Assembly (NCBI RefSeq): GCF_030272615.1 | Contig: NC_081414.1 | Coordinates: forward strand, 311,035,164-311,099,163 | Origin: Cryptomeria japonica | Taxonomy: Eukaryota; Streptophyta; Pinopsida; Cupressales; Cupressaceae | Length of the DNA stretch: 64,000 nucleotides | Direction of reading: 5' to 3' | Shown here: one piece after another, positions 1 through 11,220 of the stretch | How the letters are laid out: each line of letters opens with the position of its first letter | Numbering within the stretch: the stretch's first letter is position 1 | The notes under the pieces: model-generated | What the model saw: only the letters and a program-made list of their open reading frames with translations | What the model was told of the DNA's origin: nothing | Databases searched by the model: none | Program-made: the position numbers and the translations under genes

Positions 1-700
1 TGCCATTCTAAACTATCATGAAAGCCACTATGATAGATACTAAATGATACTATGCTAAGCTAATTATCTAGAGCTAATTATGCTGAAAATGCTAGGAATG
101 CTAAAGATGCCAAGGGGAGTCTCATGGATGAAATGAGGCTCATTATAGATGTTTCAAGGCCATGGATGAGGTGGCACAAATCAACAATTAGGATTCGATC
201 TAGGGATGTCGACGGTTTAGAATGAAGGAGTTGGAGAAGAGGTTGAAGTAGAAGACACATCATTGTTAGAGAGATAAGTGTCAAAGAATTTCCACAAAGA
301 GACAAGTGGCAAGGATAGGAGGGACAAGTGGCAAAGGTTCCATGTGTCCTTAAGGGAGAATGCACAACCCATTGGAAGTAGGATGAGATGGTTAGAGAGG
401 ATAAAATTGGTTAACCTATGGTTAAGTTAGGGAGTTGGTTAGAAGAAGGCTATGTTAGGAAATGGTTAGAAGTTAGGACACGTGTCCAATTTTAATTAAA
501 AATTCAAATTTAATAGGGAGGGAGTAATTAAATAAACAAACTCATTAAATTCATTTATTTAATTAGGAAATAGAAGAAATTGAATTAAGATGGGATGAAT
601 TAGAAAAATGAACTATATAAACAAATTATTAAATTCATTTATATAGTATCTTCGTATTTAATTAATTTATCTCCAAACCAAATTTTAGTGTATACATGAA
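1..700 (-). repeat. Old LTR fragment, reverse orientation, related to the 38.9-kb LTR family
   Basis: No coding signal. The segment has runs of alternating attaattaaataaa-type sequence (about 490-660) that mirror, in reverse complement, the A/T-rich start of the LTR at 38880. It also contains gatactaaatgat (about 37-49), which is the exact reverse complement of a 13-mer in that LTR near 39975. The purine-rich middle (about 210-480) resembles the reverse of the pyrimidine-rich middle of that LTR. No boundary or target duplication could be set because the window cuts it. This could be a diverged solo LTR or part of a longer element to the left. Confidence 0.35.
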
Positions 701-771
701 TGATATCTACTATTGTTAAAAATGGGTAAAAGAAGATGATTATAATTTCTAGATATATAATAAATCTAATG

Positions 772-1570
772 CAGGTACTCCAACTTGGACAAAACTTTCT
801 ACTATAAGACAAATCACAACCAATTTATGTACTAATGTCATGGAAACAAGTTTTGTTTCTTCGTGAAATCAGGTTATAATCTTGCTTGGATATAATTATA
901 GGAACACAAATGGTCAAAGTTATACTAAGATTTATGAGGCAAAATTTGATTCATGGACTCAATTATTTATTGAAAATTCTTATTATCCTTTGGGAGGAGG
1001 ATTTTGTTATAAAGGAAGATTTTATTTGGTGAGAAATCATACAAACAATGGTAAGATTTTTGAATTCAATTATACTACATTAACATGGATGATAATTCTA
1101 TCGCCAATAGATTCTACTACAAACTACCCGACAATAATAAGTTTCACCTTTGAAGAAGTACAACAAAAGCTTATGAAATTTAGTATGATGTTATGAATCA
1201 TTAGAAGAATTTTACTACATCTCGGTAAATAGTTGGATTTGACAATTACATAATGCTAGTTGACAAAGAATATCACCAAATATGGAAGTTAGAAAAATAT
1301 GATAAACAAGGCCAAGAAAGAAATATATGGTCTACTTTACGCATCGATATACCTAAAATAATTGACATAATAGCAAAAAATAACAATGGATGCATATTAG
1401 TTCTCGGAGAGAAAGTATCATTGTATAAAACTGAAGGAAAAATAATTCAAACCATCAAATTGGTAGAGTTTGACCCACATCTTCTTACTCAAACAAATAA
1501 GTATGGTAACCATATACCATTATTTACCATGTCGATAGATTGTACGAATGTATGGTGGCTACATAATTAA
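772..1570 (+). pseudogene. F-box/kelch-like protein fragment, frameshifted
   Basis: Two open blocks lie in different frames, about 884-1196 and 1253-1570, so there is one frameshift between 1195 and 1253. An upstream piece (from about 772) reads TPTWTKLSTIRQ before a TGA. The text has the style of plant F-box-associated or kelch C-terminal domains: repeated blades with W near L, a GGFCYKGRFYLV strand, KIFEFN..TLTW, then QIWKLEKY and a C-terminal ILVLGEKVSLY. The F-box itself is not visible, so only the C-terminal half is present. This is the only trace of a non-transposon gene. It lies just upstream of the LINE insertion, so the original locus continued at 38800. Family assignment is by motif style only. 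Confidence 0.4.
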
Positions 1571-1707
1571 TAAAAATTTGAATTTTCTGCTTTATAGTTT
1601 TAAATTAAAATTATTATATTGTGATGCACTTTCTATTATTTCAAATTTACTTTAAAATTTCTATTTTTAAATATAGTTAAATTTAGATATATTCATTGTT
1701 TTATAAT

Positions 1708-1722
1708 AATAAAATGTACTCT
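1708..1722. repeat. Target-site duplication of the LINE, left copy
   Basis: Reads AATAAAATGTACTCT. The right copy at 38785-38799 reads AATAAAATCTACTCT: 15 bases, one mismatch. A duplication of this length, beside a truncated 5' end on one side and an A-rich tail on the other, is what target-primed LINE insertion leaves. Confidence 0.75.
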
Positions 1723-1744
1723 ACCCAATTAGTTAATGGGCTTG

Positions 1745-2182
1745 GCTAGGTTAATCTAGAAGATATATCGACACAAAAAATCACATGGATGGCGTCACAG
1801 GAAGGATGGTTTAAAATAAATTTTGATGGGGCCTCCAAGGGCAATCCTGGGCCATCTGGTGCTAGGGTTGTTGTTAGAGATTGGAAGGGAAATATTTTAA
1901 TGATGGGAACAAAAATGCTCTCAAATAGGACAAACAATGTTGTTGAGGCGCAAACTGCATTATTGGTGATTAATCTTGGTGTGAAGTTGGGTCTTTCAAA
2001 AATCCATTTGGAAGGTTACTCCGTTATCATAGTTAATGCAATGAATATGGTAGTGATCCATGCTTGGCACTTGAATAAATACATAATGACAATTAAACGA
2101 GTGTTGATGCAAGTGAGTGATTTCCTTGTGTCATATGTGTAGCACAAGGGGAATGAGGTTGTTGATGCCTAGTCTAAGTGGG
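1745..2182 (+). pseudogene. LINE ORF2 C-terminal RNase H domain (first part)
   Basis: In frame this reads ITWMASQEGWFKINFDGA, with KGNPGPSGA following, then VVRDWKG, NNVVEAQTALL, IHLEGYS and, past a TAG, HKGNEVVDA. This is the plant non-LTR retrotransposon RNase H (RVT_3 type). The first catalytic Asp (FDGAS) and the Glu (VEAQ) remain. The third catalytic position, normally LEGDS, is Tyr (LEGYS), so the domain would be inactive even without the stops at about 2140 and 2171. The frame is cut at 2182 by the LTR element and resumes at 34310. Confidence 0.8.
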
Positions 2183-3419
2183 TGATGAGTTGAAATAATA
2201 GTTCCTTTTTGTGTCCATGTCTATTATGTTTTTCATGATTTAAGTTGTGTAATTAGACAATGTGAAGATCATAGGGCGTATTGGAACTTTGACTGTGTGC
2301 ATATTGAATATTAACCGAACCTATTGAACCTTGTATTATTTTGGTTAAATATTCCTGTAGCTATGCAAATTACTATGATAATTTCATGTATGGATGCATA
2401 AATGTTATGGTTGACAGAAAATTTATACATATGTGTTTGCATGCACTAACCCTTGATACAGGAATAAATAAGTAGCTACAAAAGTGGTCAAGCTGTGCCA
2501 GTTGGAGGATTGTGCCATGCAAGCCATTAAAAATATTTCAAGGTGGTTGAGAGAATTAAAGACAATAAGGGAAATAGTGTTCGAGTGGAGCGACTGAAGA
2601 ATAGTGAGGCAGTCCTAGTTTATTTAAGACTGTCTTCAGGAGGCGATAATCTAGTGAAAATTGTCATGCTATATTCCTGGTCGTGTAATGATGAAAGTCC
2701 CATGATCTTTGTGGTTGACTTCTTCCCTGTTGTAATAAAAAGTTTTTGCCTATTCTCATGGGTGTGGTCTAGTTAGTTAAGAGTTTTTTATAATCTTTTT
2801 ATAAATAAAGTTTTGAAGCTCTTCACAGAGGTTAGACAGAGTTTTCAAAGCTAAGTAGTGTTTTCCCTATATTATGTATTGTAACAACTTTTGGAGATAA
2901 TGAATAAAGTTATGTTATTCTAAGCAAATAGAAGTATTTGAAATCTGGGTACACTCATCCGAGGGGGCCCACTTGGTGAGTAATCCTATGTAATTTTTGA
3001 ATTAAGTTTTCTTTTGTTGTAGTAGTTGTTCTGGCAATTGATTGTTCCTGCAACCACTAGAACCGGATCTTGTGATTGTTCCTGCAACCAAGGCAGATAG
3101 TGTAATTCCCACTTGCTAGCTTTGAACGTAGATAATAGTTATTCATTTAAAAGCATCCTTCAGTGTTAATATTTCCTATAGCCATTTATTTGTTACATCT
3201 TTGTATGTTTATTTCAGTAACTTTATTTGTTGCAGTAGGATAGAATAGATTTTATTGGAACTTAGTGCACAAACAATACCGACCCATTTTAAGTAATACG
3301 TCCCCAGGGTGACAAGTAAATGAACCTCAGCTATAAGAATGATAGCTATTCATAATGGATATCCAATCCCTAAATTAAGGATTCAAGTCTAGTTATTATC
3401 CTAATTAGCAAGGCAAACA
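2183..3419 (+). repeat. 5' LTR of the Athila-like element
   Basis: A 1,237-bp direct repeat of 33067-34304, beginning TGATGAGTTGAAATAATAG and ending AAGGCAAACA. The true start is TGATGAG rather than the inner TGAG, because only that choice gives matching flanks (GTGGG). It contains TATAAATAA at 2800-2808 and an AATAAA at 2903-2908, the expected order of promoter and polyadenylation signal. Confidence 0.9.
2800..2808 (+). promoter_or_regulatory. LTR TATA box
   Basis: TATAAATAA lies within the 5' LTR, about 100 bp before AATAAA at 2903. The same pair is kept in the 3' LTR (TATAAATAA at 33685-33693). Its place in the LTR fits the U3 promoter; transcription has not been shown. Confidence 0.5.
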
Positions 3420-3423
3420 TTTT

Positions 3424-3441
3424 TGGCGCCATTGTCGGGGA
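3424..3441 (+). other. Primer binding site, tRNA-Asp type
   Basis: TGGCGCCATTGTCGGGGA lies four bases after the LTR end. It is two transitions away from TGGCGCCGTTGCCGGGGA, the tRNA-Asp-complementary site known for Athila, Calypso and Cyclops elements. This fixes the LTR boundary and the plus orientation. Confidence 0.85.
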
Positions 3442-3543
3442 TGGTGCCAAACTAAGAACCTGCCATAATCATGAGTTTTCAAGTTTTTAGGTTAGAATTA
3501 TGTTTTGATAGTTAAGAGAAGTTAAGTATTTTTCTGAATCTGC

Positions 3544-5317
3544 ATGCATAGACAAAGAATAGATGCACATGGTATATTCCTTCCTCATCATCTTGATCAT
3601 AGAAGACTCAATCCATATGAAGCACCAGATGTAAATCCTTTTGCTGCACTTTATCAAGCCCCAGATAATTCAGACTATCCTGCATTTGAACTTTCAAAAA
3701 ATGACCTTCATTTTCTTTTTCGACCACCTAAAGAGGATCATTACCCTTTATTTGTTCACTAAGGACCAATGGAAAGATGAGGAGGTGGAGATAATCCACC
3801 AGAGGGTGGCAGTAATCCCCCACCTCCAGGTGGTGGCAATCCACCTATCAACCCAATATTTGAATTTCCCATTTTCTGATCTGCATGATAATGCTAACCT
3901 TGAGAATATCCCAACTTCTTCTTTGCCTAAATTTTATGGGATAGTCACAGAGGACCCAAATACTTTCTTGTTTGAATTTGATATCCTCTCTAGGAGCTAT
4001 GATTACACTATAGATGCTTATAGACTTAAAATATTCCCTGCTGAGTTAAAAGAGTCCGCTTTGAGATGGTTTATGAGTTTAGGGAATAGTTCAATCAATA
4101 CATGGGACAAAATGAAATGATTTTTTCTTGAGAAATATAAATATTATTGTAGGGGAACTGACCACCATGGAGATGATATCTTCAGAATGACTCAGAAGGA
4201 GGATGAGAGTCTAGAAGACTATCTTGAGAGATTTCTATTTTGTGTTAAGAAGTCTAAACACAGTACTCTAAATGAAGAATCTCTCAAGATGATATTTCTG
4301 AGAGGAATCAGTGAAAAATGAATGGATTCCCTAGACCTTATGGGAGGTGGAGATATAACTCAATCATCATGAAATGACATCGACCAAATCTGCAAAAAGT
4401 ATTCCAAGGCCACTACTAAGAAGATTAGGCGTTATAAGCCTGGAATGTCTTCATCAACATCAAGAAGTGGAGTTTCCTGAATGGAATTAAGCCATCTTCT
4501 AAAATATTTTAAGGAGGATATCATAAATAATATGACCACGCAATTGGACACACTTCAAGCCAAGAAGAAGCATGAGGAAGCTGAAGCAATGCTTGCAGAA
4601 TTCTGTCCACATTGTAGGCAGAAGAAGAAGGACTGTAGATGTAAGTTGGTTGCGAATCTTGATGTTCTTGAGTTTAAGCCAATACATGGCGATGATGAAC
4701 AACTCTTCTATGTTGCTCAAAGAAGACCATGGCCCCCAATACAAGGTATGCCTCTTGATCCATTATCTTTTGCTAGTTATAATGGGAATTCTTATGCACA
4801 AAATAGTCAATGGCAACCTCCATATGTTCAAAATTCTGGGAATTTTCCACCTCAAAATTGGTATAATCCTAAAAGTTCATGGCCAATTTTTTCAAATCCA
4901 TCTCCACAGTGGCAATAGCCACAGGGAAATTGGTCTCAATCTTAGGGACCATGGGAGCCATCACAATGGAGTTGGCAACCCACTCCTCAATGCAGAGGAA
5001 GCCAGTAGTGGTCAAACCAATCTTCTGGATATCAATAACCACTACCACAACCTCAACAACCTGCTATAATGCCACCCCCTGCTCCTAATGCTATGCCATC
5101 CAAATCTACCCAATTGCCAGCTCAAATCATGCCAAATCCTAATAGTAAGCCCCAACAGCAGAAACAAGTATATTCTACTGATCCTAATCAATATCCTTCA
5201 TATTCTCTCAATATAAGTGACATTCATCTTAGATCTGGGACAACCTTGCCTTATCCATCTCCTTCAGTTATAACTGAAATGCCTCAGGAAAGTGAAGTAT
5301 TGAGTCTAACAACCTAA
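3544..5317 (+). pseudogene. Gag polyprotein remnant of the Athila-like element
   Basis: The N-terminus starts at ATG 3544 (NPYEAPDVNPFAALYQ), breaks near 3760 and continues in another frame at about 3930. There the retrotransposon gag core appears: FYGIVTEDPNTFLFEFD, LKIFPAELKESALRWF, then EDESLEDYLERFLFCVKK and IFLRGISEK. A Cys/His cluster CPHCRQKKKDCRCK (about 4600-4635) resembles the gag zinc region of Athila relatives. A long P/Q-rich tail follows, to about 5317. Stops include TAA 3763, TGA at 4120 and 4319, and a later TAG. It packages the element RNA in living relatives; here it cannot be translated whole. Confidence 0.8.
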
Positions 5318-5362
5318 GCTCCTTAGGTTCAATAGCCTATCAGTTCACCTCCAGTTAATAAA

Positions 5363-6130
5363 ATGCCTCCATTCCCTCAAAGGCTGCAAGCCGAGGAGAC
5401 TAAACAACAAGAGGATACAACCTTTGATCTTATTGATAAGTTGAAACACATTTGTGTTAAGATTCCATTATTCCAAACTGTTAAGGATGTTCCCATCTAT
5501 AGTAGAGAAATTAAGAAAGCATGTTTGAAGAAACCTAGTAGGAAAAAGAAGGACCCACAAATAATCCATGTAATGGGTCAACTGGTTGATATTATGTTGG
5601 GCAAGGTTACAATACCCAAATACTCTGATCTTGGTAGCCCTATTGTGAAAATAGTCATTAATGGTACTTAGATAAAGAAAGCTCTAAAATATTTAGGAGC
5701 AACCATCAATGTTATGACTAAGGATATCATGCAACAACTTAACATAACCAGTCTCAGACCCATTCCTACGATCCTGTAGCTTGCTGACAGTTCCACAGTC
5801 TAACCTGATGGTATGATTGAAGATGTTGTGATTACTTTGGATTCCTAGGAATATCCAATAGATTTCATGATACTATCTCCCAAAGCTACATTGGGAGGAT
5901 ATCCTTTCATTTTAGGGATACCTTGGCTTGCTACAAATGATGCATACATTGGGTGTCGATCATGGGACATGACTATTTCTGATTGGAATTGTACTAAAAC
6001 TCTTGCTCTGTATTTACCTGTGCAACCTCATCTTGATCAAGAGAAAGTTGTTTGGCCTGACATGGGAGAAGAATTGGATGAAGAGGTCAACTATGTTCAT
6101 CATCTCATTTATCCAACTTCAAGATGAAGA
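5363..6130 (+). pseudogene. Aspartic protease region of the Athila-like pol
   Basis: The linker typical of Athila (PPFPQRLQ, then LKHICVKIPLFQTVKDVP) leads to the retropepsin block: DLGSPIVKIVINGT, then KKALKYLGATINVM, later PTIL-stop-LAD, and a C-terminal block GGYPFILGIPWLATNDAYI. The catalytic triad position, normally (C)DLGAS, reads KYLGAT: the Asp codon has become Tyr. In-frame stops at about 5670, 5778, 5803 and 5848 include TAGs at positions where relatives have Gln (for example PTIL-Q-LAD). Inactive. Confidence 0.75.
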
Positions 6131-6191
6131 TTGTGTGCTTTCTAATATTATGAAAAATCAATATGGCTTGGGGCAGCAATCATAGGAGCCA

Positions 6192-7773
6192 ATGCCATGT
6201 GTCACGGTATTGGAACTTTTTGCAACCACAAACATATTGCATACTTTGTTACCACAGGAGGTCCACACTTCTTATGTCTCTGAAGCGGCTCAGATAGATC
6301 TTACAGTCAAGGTAGATAGTGCTTTGAATAAATATTTGAATATTAATAATCAGCTTATAGAAGCCCAAAAGACAACCTTGGTTGACCTACTTAAATGTCA
6401 TAAGCAATCTTTTGCATGCGACTATAGAGATATGAAGGGAATAGATCCTAAGCTTTGTACACATCGAATTTATATCAAAGAGGAATATAGGATAATTAGA
6501 CATCCAGAAAGAAGAATCAATCCTCCATTAAGAGAGAATAGTTAAAGAAGAACTGCAAAAAATGTTAAATTCTGGATTTATCTATCCTATATCAGATAGA
6601 CAGTGGGTGTCACCTTTAGTCACAGTTCCTAAAATAGGAGGTAAATGGTGTTTATGTGGACTACAAGGCACTCAACTCAGCAACTAAGAAGGATCATTTC
6701 CCATTACCATTTGTGGATCAAGTGTTAGATTCTTTGGCAGAAAAACAATACTTTATGTTGTTGGATGGATTCTGTGGTTACAATCAGATTTGAATTGCCC
6801 CAGAAGATCAAGAAAAGACAATGTTTACTTGTCCTTGGGGACATATGCTTATTATGTTCTTCCCTTTGGACTATGTAATGCACCAACTACCTTTCAGTGA
6901 GTTGTCATTAGCATATTATCCGACATTTCAAATGACTGCACATAGATATATATGGATGATTTTACTACTTATGGTTCAGAGATTGAGGAGGCATTAGGTA
7001 ATTTGAAGAAAGTTCTGCAGAGATGTGAAGATTACAATTTGTCATTGAATAGTGAAAAATGCTTCATGATGATGCAAGAGGGAATAGTCCTTGGTCATCA
7101 CATTTGTAATCCTAGAGTTTAGGTTGACCTAGCCAAAATACAGGTCATCCTCAACCTTCCTGTTCTTACAAAAAAAAGGATGTTAGAAGTTTCCTTGGTC
7201 ATGCTGTATATTATAGAAGATTTATAAAGGACTTTAGTAAAATGGTGGGACCCTTATATTATCTTTTGTCTAAAGACATGCAATTTGATTGGACTCCAGC
7301 ATGTCATGAAGCTTTCCTGAAGCTCAAATCAGCATTGACAAACGCACCAATCCTCAAGGGTCCAAATTGGTCATTACCTTTTCATATTCATAGGGATGCA
7401 TCAAACTATGCTATAGGAGTAGTTTCGGGACAAAAGTTATGGGATTAATCAAGATAGATGTACTTAAATAATTTAGAGAATATAATTTATTTTATCAACA
7501 AAAATTTGCATGGACCTAAGCTTAACTATACTGCCACGGAAAAGGAGATGTTGGCAGTCATATATGCACTTAACAAGTTCAGGCATTATATAACAGGATA
7601 TCAAATATTTGTTCACACTGATCATACAACAATATGATATCTCATGAAAAAGTCTTCCATTACAGGAAGATTGGCCATATGGTTACTGTTGATGTAGGAA
7701 TTTGATATCACAATTGTTGACAAACCATGGAAAGCTAATGTAGTTGCAGATTACCTTTCTAGGCTCCAACTAT
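6192..7773 (+). pseudogene. Reverse transcriptase and RNase H of the Athila-like pol
   Basis: The connection before RT is open (LNKYLNINNQLIEAQKTTL, then HKQSFACDYRDMKGIDPKLC). RT follows through several frame changes: LLDGFCGYNQI near 6756 keeps the first catalytic Asp, then VLPFGLCNAP, then IYMDDFTTYG near 6945 with an intact YMDD box, then SEKCFMMMQEGIVLGH. RFIKDFSKMVGPLYYLL leads to RNase H: HRDASNYAIGVV (about 7390), YTATEKEMLAVIYAL (about 7530) and HTDHTTI (about 7617), so the D-E-D residues are kept. At least three frameshifts and several stops break it. Confidence 0.85.
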
Positions 7774-7817
7774 GAGATAGTACTAAAGCAATAGATGGCT
7801 CCTTTTCTGATGAACAC

Positions 7818-8129
7818 TTGTTCTTGATAAATGTTCAGACTCCCTCGTATGCTGATATTGCAAATTATTTAGCTGCTAATAAGATTCCTTCTCACTTTTC
7901 TCCCAAGGAAAGAAGGTTGTTAGTTGATAAAAGTTTCAATTTCTCTTGGATTGATGATTGCCTATTCTACACACGACCGAATGAAATCCTAAGGTGTGTC
8001 CACAAGGATGAAACTTATGATATTATTCATGCATGTCATGATGAGCTGTGTGGAGTACATTTCGCTGCTAAGAGAACAACAATCAAGATTCTTAATGTAG
8101 GGTACTATTGGCCAACTTTACATAAAGAT
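7818..8129 (+). pseudogene. Integrase of the Athila-like pol, N-terminal part
   Basis: The frame is open from 7818 with a zinc-binding HHCC start: IIHACHDELCGVHFAAKRTT, then YYWPTLHKD. The frame is cut right after KD by the chromovirus (AAGAT duplication) and resumes at 21805 as AAKYTRKYDRCQRM. In the rejoined HHCC motif the first Cys (normally CDKCQ) is Tyr (YDRCQ). Confidence 0.85.
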
Positions 8130-9645
8130 TGATGTAGAGTCCCGGTATAGGTATAGGATAGGTTCCCCTGATCCAAGAACACACCAAGGACCCTAGAAAT
8201 CACACAACACCCTAGGGGTTAAGGAACATTAGTTTGACAAGTCCCACATCCTTTTCTTCTAAACAAAAGACTACCGATACAAGGTCTCTTTCATTTACTG
8301 ATACAAAGACCCTACGGTCAATAATGGTTTGGTCCCTTATCCAATGCAACAATGGATAAATAAGGTTTCCCTTATGTCAAGGAGACCTTCTTCAATCATT
8401 TAATTCAGGTTCCCTCTACCAATTTTGCTAACTGTTGCAACAAGGCCTACAAAACCTAGTAGCCTTGCCAGACCGGTTTTCCACACTTAACTCTTTGTTT
8501 CTGCAAAAGACCAGACAAAAAATCTTGGATTTGGATACCCTTTTGGGTGTTACAAAACATATTCTAAATATTCTTACTGGTAGGGAACACAAGAATCCAA
8601 ACCCTACTTTGGGTAGGAGACCAGTATAGCCCAATTAGGCCTATTTTACAAAGGAGTGTGTAGACACAGACCTTAAATCACAAAAAAAATTCAAGGAATA
8701 CCCTTAAGCCATTGCAAATACACCAATTCCTAAGTCTTAGTCCATGATTAGACCTTTAACCCCTGATGTGAGACCTTGTTTGCTTACACTTGCATGAAGT
8801 TGCCCACCTTAATGCATCAAACCCTCGCCTCCAACTGGTCCTAACATGCAAAAGACCCTTAAAATCCTAAAATACATTGGCCATAATTGCATCCCCTTCA
8901 AATCCATGAACCACCAATGAAGGATCATCAAGGTAAGGTCATTTCTTTGCAAAACCCTAGACAAAACTGTCAAATCTAGAACACTTTCAGAAATTTGCCG
9001 ATTTCTTCCTTGTCTTGGTGAATTAGGACCTCAAACTTGATGCATCTGAAAGGTGATTAGCCACTGTAACACATCCCACTATTTTCCTAACTCCAAACTG
9101 ATCGTACAGTATGGTACACCACGTAGAATAATGAAATTGCAGGAAATTCTCAGAAATATATTACTCCAATGATGCCAAAAGTTTACAAAGTCATTATCTC
9201 ATCCCAATGATGATTGGGGATGACATTTTATACCTTCCTCAATTTTTATCAACCACCTTTTGAACTGAGGTGACCGTTGGAAGGAAATTTCTATTTGCAA
9301 CCAAAAGTTGTCATTAAAAGTTGTCAAGTTTGAGCAATTTTTGACATATGTTAAATCTGCCTACCTAGAGGTGCTTCAACATGTCCTAAACCTTCCTAAG
9401 ACATCTCCAATACATAAACACCTATAAAAATACTCAACCAAATACCCCTAGGCCCATATGCCCATGGTGGATTATCAATTTGCCAAATCCATGTCATTGG
9501 GTAACAAGGTGGGGTTTATTACCAACAAATCAAACATCAAACAAACAAGACTACCCTATTACATAGATTAAAAGGTAACATTCTAATGTGTGTCCTTTAG
9601 CCTTTATTTCTCTTATTATCTTAGTCATGAGGTTCTCCTACACTA
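8130..9645 (-). repeat. 3' LTR of the chromovirus (left copy)
   Basis: A 1,516-bp match to 14329-14364 plus 20300-21799. The end is set by aligning tcatgaggttctcctacac-ta here with tcatgaggtgctcctgcac-ca at 21779-21799. The chromodomain reading frame runs about 22 bases into this LTR. Confidence 0.85.
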
Positions 9646-10094
9646 TACTCCCAGGGTGAATGAATCTCAAGTCCACTTGAGATGAGGTCATGCAATGTAG
9701 TGTCATTCTTCTTGATCTGATCTTCATCCAATGAAATGGCTTCAGAGTCTGGTTTTCCTTTCCATTTGACCAAGTATTGTTTGTACTCATTGTTCCTGGT
9801 CTTCTTTACAATCTTGGTGTCCAACACTTTTTCAATTTTAGGTGGCTCATGTTTGGGAAAATCTATATCTGCTACTTCTTCTAGGACCTGTTGTGAGTTA
9901 CCTACATTAGAATCACCTTTAAAAGGAGTTAAATCACAAACATTAAAAATAGGAGATATGCCAAGGTTTGATGGTAATTGAATTTCATAAGCATTTATGC
10001 CAAACTTCTTCAGGATTTGACATGGTCCTACTTTCCTTTGCATGTTTTGGTGTGTTTTCCCTTGGGTAACCTTTCCTTCTTCAAATTTCCCCAA
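9621..10094 (-). pseudogene. Integrase C-terminus with chromodomain
   Basis: VGPCQILKKFGINAYEIQLP is the GPY/F-type end of chromovirus integrase, followed by a linker and a chromodomain at about residues 87-130 (PKIEKVLDTKIVKKTR, then YLVKWKGKPDSEA). Chromodomains read histone marks and steer insertion into heterochromatin. Of the aromatic cage, a Tyr and the Trp of VKWKG remain, but the third aromatic (normally the Trp of SEATW) is lost (SEAIS). This block is in a different frame from the upstream integrase; the frames overlap at 10028-10094. Confidence 0.85.
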
Positions 10095-10990
10095 ACCAAA
10101 TCTCCAACTTGAAACTGTACCTCTCTCCTTTTCTGATCTGCATGTTCTTTGTATTTTTCTGATAACTTTTGAAGTTGTATTTTGACTTGCTCATGAACTT
10201 CCTTTATGGCTTCAGCAAACCTCTCACCATCTGCACTTATGGGATCCGTATGGGGTAGTTTTCTCAAATCCAATACCCCTCTTGGATGCAACCCATACAC
10301 AATCTGAAATGGTCACTTCCCTGTGCTTTTGTTTACAGTGTCATTGTAGGCAAACTCAGCCTGAGGTAAGATTGAATCCCACTTTTCACCATGCTATCTT
10401 GTAAGACATCTCAACAAATTCTCTAATGACCGGTTTACCACTTTTGTTTGCCCATCCATTTGTGGATGATAGGCTGATGAGAAGGACAGATTGGAGCCAA
10501 GTTTCCTCCATAGAGTTCTCCAAATATGGCCAAAAAATTTGGCATCCCAGTTAGACACTATGTTCAATGGAAGTCCATGAATCCTTGCTACTTCTCTAAA
10601 AAAAAAAATTGCTATATAAGATGCATCACTAGTGGACTTACACGGCAAGAAATATGCCTTTTTACTAAACCTATTCACTATCACAAATACATTGTCAAAC
10701 CCCTTTTGGGTCCTAGGTAAACCCATTACAAAGTCCATTGACACACTTTTCCAAGGTCTTGAGGGAATGGGTAAGGGTTGATAGAGACCATCATTGGTAC
10801 TTCTTCCTTTTGCCTTTTGGCAAATGGTGCATGTATCTACAAACTTTCTTACATCAACCTGCAATTTGGGCCAAAAGTAGTGCCTTCTTACCAATTCAAT
10901 TGTCTTGTCCAAACCAAGATGACTTGCCTTAGATCCACTATGCTTTGCCTTGATGATATTAGTCCTTGTTGAGCACTTTGGTATGCACAA
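10028..10990 (-). pseudogene. Chromovirus integrase core
   Basis: HHCC zinc region (HSGSKASHLGLDKT, then CTICQKAKG), then the core SMDFVMGLPRTQKG, NVFVIVNRFSKKAYF, SSAYHPQMDGQT. Of the DDE triad the first Asp (residue 86 from the ATG at 10990) remains; the second is Asn (VSNWD instead of VSDRD) and the Glu of the DGQTE motif is Lys (DGQTK). A TAG near 10391 and another near 10311 split the frame. The C-terminal part (GERFAEAIKEVHEQVK, then GDLVWGNLKKERLP) continues to 10028. It could not catalyse strand transfer. Confidence 0.85.
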
Positions 10991-11220
10991 TTGCCCACCT
11001 TTGAAAATAAGTCCATCTTAGATCAGAAAATCAGAAAAATCTACATGATACCTTTCACCAAATTCAATACATGCCTTGTAAATCTCCTTAAAGTCCTCAT
11101 CTACAACATACATATCTTTCATTGCATCAATCCTAATTCTTTCTAATTGGATTTCAGATATGGTTAGCACTCTCCTACTCAGTGCATCAGCCACTTTGTT
11201 GGCTACTCATTTCTTGTGTT

